A stretch of DNA of 11,394 nt from contig CAZGHH010000029.1 of the NCBI GenBank assembly GCA_964525485.1, forward strand, positions 1 to 11,394, given 5' to 3'. The translations under genes were made by a program, and so were the position numbers. A model generated the notes under the pieces. The model searched no databases. It had not been told where the DNA came from and saw nothing but the letters and a program-made list of their open reading frames with translations. The DNA is from DAONBD01 sp964525485 (GTDB taxonomy: Bacteria > Patescibacteriota > Gracilibacteria > UBA1369 > LOWO2-01-FULL-3). Positions within the stretch are counted from its first letter, which is position 1. The number at the start of each line of letters is the position of its first letter. Below, piece by piece: positions 6,581-11,394 of the stretch.

Positions 6581-7702
6581 ATGTCAGAAAAGATCAAAGT
6601 TGGAATTATTTTTGGAAGTCGAAGTGGTGAGCATGAGGTATCTCTTGTTTCCGCTACAAGTGTTCGCAATGAAATGCCAAATGACAAATATGATGTTAAG
6701 GAAATTGGTATTTCTAAAGATGGAAAATGGTATGTAGCAGGAAATCCAAATGTGAAAGAAGGAGAGTTTTATTCTGGTGGCGATGGGCTGATCGAAAAAT
6801 TCAAAGACGGATCGTATTCTGAGATGAAGCCTGTTTCTTTTGAAACCGCTTTGAATGGATGCGATATTATATTTCCTGTTTTGCATGGGCCGTATGGTGA
6901 GGATGGGACGATTCAGGGACTTTTTGAAATGATGAATTTACCTTATGTCGGATGCGGAGTTTTGGCTTCCAGTTTGTGTATGGATAAAATTAATGCAAAA
7001 AGAGTTTTGGAATCGTGTGGAATTCCGGTCGTACCTTACACAGCTTTTTCGCGTGCTGAATGGGAAAATGAGCGCTATGAAATTACCGAGAAGATTAAAA
7101 AAGATATTGGACTTCCTTGTTTCGTGAAGCCATCAAACATGGGTTCGTCTGTGGGCATTAGTAAAGTAAAAGTGTGGGAAGAACTTGTAACTGCAATTGA
7201 TGAAGCTTGCAAATATGACATCAGGATTTTGGTTGAAAAAGGTATCGATGCACGTGAGATAGAATGTGCTGTACTGGGGAATGATGATCCAAAAGCAGCT
7301 ACGCTTGGAGAAATAGTTGTTGGTGGAGAGTTCTATGATTACAACGACAAGTATGTTGACGGGAAATCGCACCCTGAAATTCCTGCTCAAAATTTATCCG
7401 ATGCAGTTAAGGCTAAAATTACAGATTATTGCCTGCGTGGATACAAGGCCTTGGGATGCTCTGGTCTTTCACGCGTTGATTCGTTCGTGTATAGAAAGAC
7501 CGGTGAAATTTATTTGAACGAGATTAATACATTACCTGGGTTTACTTCTATTAGCATGTATCCGAAGATGTGGGCTCATGCTGGTTTAGAATTTTCTGAC
7601 TTATTGGATAAATTGATTCAGCTTGGATTCGAAAAATTCAAAGAAAAATCGAGCAATAAAACTGGCTTTGATGCGGGCAGTGATTGGTTCAAAAGTTCTT
7701 GA
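6581..7702 (+). CDS. ddl: D-alanine--D-alanine ligase
   Basis: This ATP-grasp enzyme joins two D-Ala for the peptidoglycan stem peptide. The 373 residues put it with the longer Ddl subgroup (VanA and DdlA size, versus 306 for DdlB). Visible residues, with E. coli DdlB equivalents, are: E17 in GEHEVS (E15), H102 in LHGPYGEDGT (H63), K183 in FVKPSN, S189-S190 in GSSVGIS (S150 region), Y258 in FYDYNDKY (Y216), R298 and D300 (R255, D257), and E314 and N316 in LNEINTLPGFT (E270, N272). Tyr at 258, rather than Phe or the VanA-type His loop, predicts D-Ala-D-Ala and not D-Ala-D-Lac. About 20 polar residues trail the last conserved helix. It follows the dipeptidase by 32 nt, and its TGA stop lies within the promoter of the next gene. 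Confidence 0.95.
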   Translation: MSEKIKVGIIFGSRSGEHEVSLVSATSVRNEMPNDKYDVKEIGISKDGKWYVAGNPNVKEGEFYSGGDGLIEKFKDGSYSEMKPVSFETALNGCDIIFPVLHGPYGEDGTIQGLFEMMNLPYVGCGVLASSLCMDKINAKRVLESCGIPVVPYTAFSRAEWENERYEITEKIKKDIGLPCFVKPSNMGSSVGISKVKVWEELVTAIDEACKYDIRILVEKGIDAREIECAVLGNDDPKAATLGEIVVGGEFYDYNDKYVDGKSHPEIPAQNLSDAVKAKITDYCLRGYKALGCSGLSRVDSFVYRKTGEIYLNEINTLPGFTSISMYPKMWAHAGLEFSDLLDKLIQLGFEKFKEKSSNKTGFDAGSDWFKSS

Positions 7703-7728
7703 CCGTACTCTTAAAATTCAAGTATATT
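7699..7728 (+). promoter_or_regulatory. Likely promoter of the FtsA-like gene
   Basis: TTGACC (7699-7704, five of six) and TATATT (7723-7728, five of six) are separated by 18 nt. The -35 overlaps the ddl stop codon (7700-7702). A start near 7735 leaves a leader of about 21 nt to the ATG at 7756. It would let the actin-like and membrane protein pair be expressed apart from the D-Ala genes. Confidence 0.5.
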
Positions 7729-7755
7729 GGCTGGGCTTAAAACAAACATTTTTCA

Positions 7756-9009
7756 ATGAGTTTATTTGGAAGAAAAAAAGAAAATACTGGAAATCCCGGA
7801 ACCTTTATTGCTCTTGATATTGGTACCGATGAGGTTAAGGCTGCACTTGTTTTAAGTGAAGGTAAACATGGACGTGTCCTCGGCGTAGGCAAGAAAAAAC
7901 AGAAACTTGGAGATATGCAAAGTGGCGCCGTGACCGATATAGCCTCAGTTATCGGGAATTGTCATGACGCCATACGCGATGCTGAAAAAATGTCCGGAAT
8001 GAGAGCATCTCAAATTATAATGGGGATAGGAGGTGAATTAGTTAAAGGGGCTACAACAACTGTCTCTTATATTCGCAGAGACCCTACTTCAAAGATCGAT
8101 TTGTCAGAGCTGAAAAATATCGTTCACAAAATTCAATGGAAGGCTTTTGACCAGGTCCGAAGCCAATTATCATACGAGACAGGATACAATGAAATTGATG
8201 TTAAATTGATAAATGCTGCAATCGTTGATGTGAGGATTGATGGATACAAAGTCACAAATCCGATCGGATTCCAAGGCAAGGAAGTGAGTGTAAGTATTTT
8301 TAATGCATTCGCACCGTTGGTCCACTACGGAGCGTTGCAAACGATCGCTGCTGAGCTCGACAAAGAACTTTTGGCTATAACGGCGGAACCTTATGCAATC
8401 ACTCGCTCGCTTGAAAATGACGACGCTAAATTTGGTGCGATTTTCATAGATGTTGGAGGAGGAACTACTGATATTGCGGTCGTGAGAGATGGCACTCTTG
8501 AAGGAATCAAGATGTTTACACTCGGTGGTCGAACTTTTACAAAAAGACTCGCTCAGAGTTTAAATATTTCGTACAACGAAGCTGAAGAAATCAAAGTCGC
8601 GTATGCGACGGACAAATTAGAAAAACAATCTCACCGTATCGTCCACGAAGCCATGAAAAGCGATTGTGATGTTTGGCTTTCCGGTGTGGCTCTTACATTA
8701 AGTGAATTCGAAAATATCGATATGTTCCCATCAAAAATTCTGCTTTGCGGAGGTGGTGCGAAATTGCCTGAAATTCGCGAAGCTCTGGAGTCGCGTGAAT
8801 GGTTAAGATCTCTTCCTTTTGCGAAAAAACCTCAAATAGCTTTTATCAATCCAAAATATATTTCTACGATTGCAGATGAAACAAAAAAACTCGATCAACC
8901 TGAAGATGTTCCGGTTCTTGCTCTGTCTCACCTAGGACTTGAATTCATGCGTGAAGAACAAGTGTTAACAAAAGTTTTGAAAAAAGTCGTTCGCTTAATG
9001 CAAATATAA
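7756..9009 (+). CDS. FtsA/PilM-like actin-fold ATPase
   Basis: This 417-residue protein (E. coli FtsA 420) has the actin/Hsp70 nucleotide site: phosphate 1 in FIALDIGTDEVKAALV (17-32), phosphate 2 in IFIDVGGGTTDIAVV (229-243) and the adenosine motif in ILLCGGGAKLPEI (328-340). Residues about 85-175 sit where FtsA and PilM carry the inserted SHS2-type 1C subdomain. GGRTFTKRLAQSLNISYNEA (257-276) matches the FtsA/PilM 'GG..iT..ia..l....eAE' region. The last residues, VLTKVLKKVVRLMQI, form an amphipathic basic helix like the FtsA membrane anchor. I therefore infer a cytoplasmic, membrane-associated scaffold ATPase. FtsA in division and PilM in type IV pilus assembly are the two closest ideas; no ftsZ or pil gene is in view to decide. 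Its TAA overlaps the ATG of the next gene (TAATG), implying joint production. Confidence 0.8.
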   Translation: MSLFGRKKENTGNPGTFIALDIGTDEVKAALVLSEGKHGRVLGVGKKKQKLGDMQSGAVTDIASVIGNCHDAIRDAEKMSGMRASQIIMGIGGELVKGATTTVSYIRRDPTSKIDLSELKNIVHKIQWKAFDQVRSQLSYETGYNEIDVKLINAAIVDVRIDGYKVTNPIGFQGKEVSVSIFNAFAPLVHYGALQTIAAELDKELLAITAEPYAITRSLENDDAKFGAIFIDVGGGTTDIAVVRDGTLEGIKMFTLGGRTFTKRLAQSLNISYNEAEEIKVAYATDKLEKQSHRIVHEAMKSDCDVWLSGVALTLSEFENIDMFPSKILLCGGGAKLPEIREALESREWLRSLPFAKKPQIAFINPKYISTIADETKKLDQPEDVPVLALSHLGLEFMREEQVLTKVLKKVVRLMQI

Positions 9010-11231
9010 TGTCCCTCAAAAAACGCCTTCAAAGTTTCAAAGAAAAATTTAAATCCGGAAAAAAAGTTAAACAAAAAAATCCGGAAGAGCGTTTTGAAAT
9101 AGAAAAATTGAGTATTTCAGAGACAAATGTCCTTTCCAAGTCAGATATCAAAGAGCAGGATTTTGAGAAAAAAGTTTTCATTCAAGACGATCAGGCTAAT
9201 ATCGCTCGCGTGTCTAAAGACGCCGGCCAAGATACCGATCTCGCTCCTGCGTCTAAAGATTCCATTCATGACACTGATTTTGCTCCCGTCGAGAACACTC
9301 TTGTGACCGCGGAAATGTCTATCAAAGAAACTATTGATACTTCAAGCGGCGACATTTTTTTCGCTGAAGATTTTAAAATTGAGGAAATTCAAAATGAGTC
9401 AAAAATTCAGGTCGGTGATGAAGTATCAACTGTGAATCAGGGAGAAATAATTTCCAGCAAAAAAGTTGTTTATATAGAAATTGACGACGAAGTCACGAGT
9501 GTTTATGACAAAATCAAAAATCTTCGCATAAGACATGTGTATCTTGTAATACCGCAAAGAGCTGTCTTATTTCAAAGTATTGTGAATTTAAAAATACTCA
9601 AAAAAAAGTCTGAAGAAATTGGACAAAATCTTTATGTAATAACGAATGATAAAAATGGTGCGTATTTATGTCAGCAAGTTGGAATAACTGTCTATGACAA
9701 AGCCGAAAATGAGGATCGCCCGGCAATTTTTTCATCAGAAGATGAAGATGAAAAAATCAGAATCAGTCCACTAAAAGCTTCTGTTAATTCTGTTGTTGAT
9801 GAGGCACCTACAAGACTGGCTGAAAAAAAAGTTTCGATACCTGAGATTCTCGCCGCTGAGCGTAATAGAAAGAAATTTTTTGGTGGATCTCGTGGTGGAA
9901 ATGATTTTAGAAATGCTAAGTTATCCCCTGTTACCTTTAAGCCCGAGAACAAAGATGAATCGAAGAAAAAGCCACGCCTTGTTTTGGTTGCACCAAATAA
10001 ACAGGCTTTGATCGGACTTGGAGTTTTCAGTGTTTTTATTCTTCTTGTGATTTTTTATATAGCTCTGCCGGGGGCTACTTTGTATCTCACTCCGACCGCC
10101 AGTATTCTTGAAAAATCTGTCAATGTTACTTTGGCTGATTATGAAATTAATAAAGCTGAAATTGAGGCTTCAACTTCACACATGATACCGAGTAAAAAAA
10201 TGGCTATTCGCGTACAACGCGCGATTCAATATCAGTCCACCGGAAAAAAACTTTCTCCGAATGCGTCCAACGCGAGTGGAAAACTCACTATAATAAATAA
10301 TTCCGATAGAGATTGGGGCTTGGTGCAAAAAACCAGATTTCAGACGAATGACGGGCTTGTTTTCCGCATAACAAATGACGTAACTGTTCCCGCATCAAGT
10401 GTAAGCGGGCCCGGGAAGTTGGAGGCGTATGTTGTGGCGGATCCGGTTGATGCTTTTGGACAGGTTATTGGAGAGAGAGGGAATATAGGGCCCGCGAAAT
10501 TCTTTTTGCCTGGTTTAAGTGAATCCAATCGAGCACTTCTTAGTGCTGAGAGTACCGCCAGTATGACAGGTGGCATCACTTCTTTTACTCCAGAAGTTAC
10601 CGAGGAAGATATTGAAGCTTCAAAAGCTAAACTTTCTGAGACTCTTATGAAAGCCGTGGAAGATGAATTAAAAGCTGAAATTGTAAGACAAAATGAAACT
10701 TCAAAAACAGATTATATTTTGTTGACTGGAATTAATGCAATCGAAGTTGGAAAAGTTGTTACAAATCCTATCCTCGCGCAGCCTGGACAAGAGCTCCCTC
10801 AGTTTGAAGTTTCTGGATATATTACTGCTTCCGCTTATGCATATTCAAAATCCGAAATGAATGCTCTCCTCACTCAAGAATTAACATTGAAAAAAAGTCC
10901 TCAGAAAAAACTTGTAAAAATCAACGAAGACTCTATCAGTTACCAAATTTTCGAAAAAGATTCCGTTCGAAATAAGATTAAAATAACAGCAAACATAAAA
11001 GGCATCGAAGAATTCGATCTCGACCCTGAGAAGGAAAATGGCGCGCGATTGATAACCAAAATCAAAGAACACATCCTCGGCAAAAATCTTGAAGATGCTC
11101 GTAACTATATTCAAAATCTCCCTGAAATCAACAAAGTTGAAATAGAGATGTGGCCGGCTTGGTCTCCCACTATCCCGACAGTCGCTGACAACATCGACAT
11201 AGAAATCCGTGACGCAATAAGTGTGGATTAA
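9009..11231 (+). CDS. Single-pass membrane protein with baseplate-J-like outer region
   Basis: The function of this 740-residue protein is unknown. Residues 1-20 are strongly basic. About 20-150 are acidic and low in complexity, with a 13-residue tandem repeat (68-93). About 152-230 (KKVVYIEIDDEVTSVYDKIK onward) alternates predicted strands and helices like a small Rossmann-type domain. A flexible linker follows, basic before one transmembrane segment (about 333-353, QALIGLGVFSVFILLVIFYI), so the N terminus should be inside. The outer part begins GATLYLTPTA. It contains GKLTIINNSDRDWGLVQKTR, a 'thing-to-GPGK' stretch (459-470) and MTGGITSF (519-526), resembling proteins annotated baseplate J-like in Patescibacteria. 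A possible coiled segment covers 530-566. The C terminus ends with a beta-rich DNIDIEI stretch. It overlaps the actin-like gene by 1 nt, so a cytoplasm-to-surface complex is plausible. The baseplate label does not imply a phage here. Confidence 0.75.
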   Translation: MSLKKRLQSFKEKFKSGKKVKQKNPEERFEIEKLSISETNVLSKSDIKEQDFEKKVFIQDDQANIARVSKDAGQDTDLAPASKDSIHDTDFAPVENTLVTAEMSIKETIDTSSGDIFFAEDFKIEEIQNESKIQVGDEVSTVNQGEIISSKKVVYIEIDDEVTSVYDKIKNLRIRHVYLVIPQRAVLFQSIVNLKILKKKSEEIGQNLYVITNDKNGAYLCQQVGITVYDKAENEDRPAIFSSEDEDEKIRISPLKASVNSVVDEAPTRLAEKKVSIPEILAAERNRKKFFGGSRGGNDFRNAKLSPVTFKPENKDESKKKPRLVLVAPNKQALIGLGVFSVFILLVIFYIALPGATLYLTPTASILEKSVNVTLADYEINKAEIEASTSHMIPSKKMAIRVQRAIQYQSTGKKLSPNASNASGKLTIINNSDRDWGLVQKTRFQTNDGLVFRITNDVTVPASSVSGPGKLEAYVVADPVDAFGQVIGERGNIGPAKFFLPGLSESNRALLSAESTASMTGGITSFTPEVTEEDIEASKAKLSETLMKAVEDELKAEIVRQNETSKTDYILLTGINAIEVGKVVTNPILAQPGQELPQFEVSGYITASAYAYSKSEMNALLTQELTLKKSPQKKLVKINEDSISYQIFEKDSVRNKIKITANIKGIEEFDLDPEKENGARLITKIKEHILGKNLEDARNYIQNLPEINKVEIEMWPAWSPTIPTVADNIDIEIRDAISVD
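9210..9287 (+). repeat. 39-nt in-frame tandem repeat coding a 13-residue unit
   Basis: Two adjacent 39-nt units (9210-9248 and 9249-9287) encode VSKDAGQDTDLAP and ASKDSIHDTDFAP, inside the cytoplasmic linker of the 740-residue protein. Eight of 13 residues are identical, while the DNA copies have diverged, including at third positions. This suggests an old duplication kept at protein level rather than a recent slip. Confidence 0.8.
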
Positions 11232-11252
11232 TTTGATATTGGCGAATTTCTG

Positions 11253-11282
11253 TTGTCACTCCTGAAACATATTTGATATAAT
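11253..11282 (+). promoter_or_regulatory. Strong sigma70-type promoter of the last gene
   Basis: TTGTCA (11253-11258, five of six) and a perfect TATAAT (11277-11282) are 18 nt apart, with a TG one base before the -10 (11274-11275) as in extended -10 promoters. The start would be near 11289, giving a leader of about 24 nt. The 81-nt gap after the previous gene holds no clear terminator hairpin. Confidence 0.7.
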
Positions 11283-11312
11283 ATATTTAAAGAAATTTAA
11301 TCCTCATTTCTT

Positions 11313-11394
11313 ATGTTTAAAAAAGCTTTATTGTCTTCTCTTGTATCTGCGTTTTTAGCGCTGTCAATTTTTACTGTTGCCACCGCATTTGGCG
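11313..11394 (+). CDS. Start of a secreted or membrane protein (partial)
   Basis: From the ATG at 11313 the frame stays open for 27 codons to the window end. It encodes MFKKALLSSLVSAFLALSIF followed by TVATAFG. This has the form of a Sec signal: two lysines, a hydrophobic core of about 16 residues, then a small-residue stretch (ATAFG) that could hold a cleavage site. An N-terminal membrane anchor is equally possible. The mature part is outside the window, so no function can be given. It has its own strong promoter and no Shine-Dalgarno motif. Confidence 0.65.
   Translation, partial: MFKKALLSSLVSAFLALSIFTVATAFG

Noticed and set aside
4707..7702. A vancomycin resistance cassette (vanHAX-like)
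   Set aside because: The ligase has the Tyr and motifs of a D-Ala-D-Ala ligase, no D-lactate dehydrogenase is present and no two-component regulator is seen. Only the dipeptidase resembles the cassette.
9009..11231. Prophage or phage tail region, from the baseplate-J resemblance
   Set aside because: No other phage gene is present, the protein has a membrane span and cytoplasmic region, and it is coupled to an FtsA-like gene.
135..11231. Recoded UGA (Gly or Trp), as in some CPR groups
   Set aside because: TGA ends nusB and ddl at the expected family lengths, and no family-level gene needs UGA read-through.

Overview
This AT-rich, gene-dense window looks like chromosome from an uncultured bacterium, probably a member of the Candidate Phyla Radiation (Patescibacteria). 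A Peregrinibacteria-like lineage is possible but is not shown by the sequence. The main reason is a 740-residue membrane protein with a baseplate-J-like outer part, a type I know mainly from Patescibacteria. Compact coding and the lack of Shine-Dalgarno motifs fit. TGA serves as a stop codon (nusB, ddl), so the UGA=Gly code of Gracilibacteria and Absconditabacteria is not in use.

Layout. Positions 1-90 hold the 3' end of a plus-strand thioredoxin-reductase-like gene. It is followed by two near-identical hairpins (88-137), where it meets a minus-strand operon coming the other way. That operon runs leftward from 4653 to 135: Bax-inhibitor-1 membrane protein, YceD/DUF177, ribosomal protein L32 (rpmF), NusB, RNase III, an Ap4A-hydrolase-type Nudix protein and leucyl aminopeptidase (pepA). 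Most of its junctions overlap or lie within about 12 nt; only pepA is set back, by 56 nt, behind a possible internal promoter. The set links ribosome and rRNA maturation with nucleotide clean-up and peptide turnover.

From a short divergent promoter region near 4690, a plus-strand cluster runs rightward. First come alanine racemase (alr), a VanX-type D-Ala-D-Ala dipeptidase and D-Ala-D-Ala ligase (ddl). Together these make D-Ala, join it into the peptidoglycan dipeptide and cut it again. The ligase carries the Tyr typical of D-Ala-D-Ala ligases, so this is not a vanHAX resistance cassette. Next come an FtsA/PilM-like actin-fold ATPase and, overlapping it by 1 nt, the 740-residue single-pass membrane protein. 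This pair is the best candidate for an undescribed envelope system here. The window ends at a good sigma70-type promoter (11253-11282) and the first 27 codons of a secreted or membrane protein.

I found no tRNA, rRNA, CRISPR array, insertion sequence or prophage. No gene-free stretch exceeds about 85 bases.
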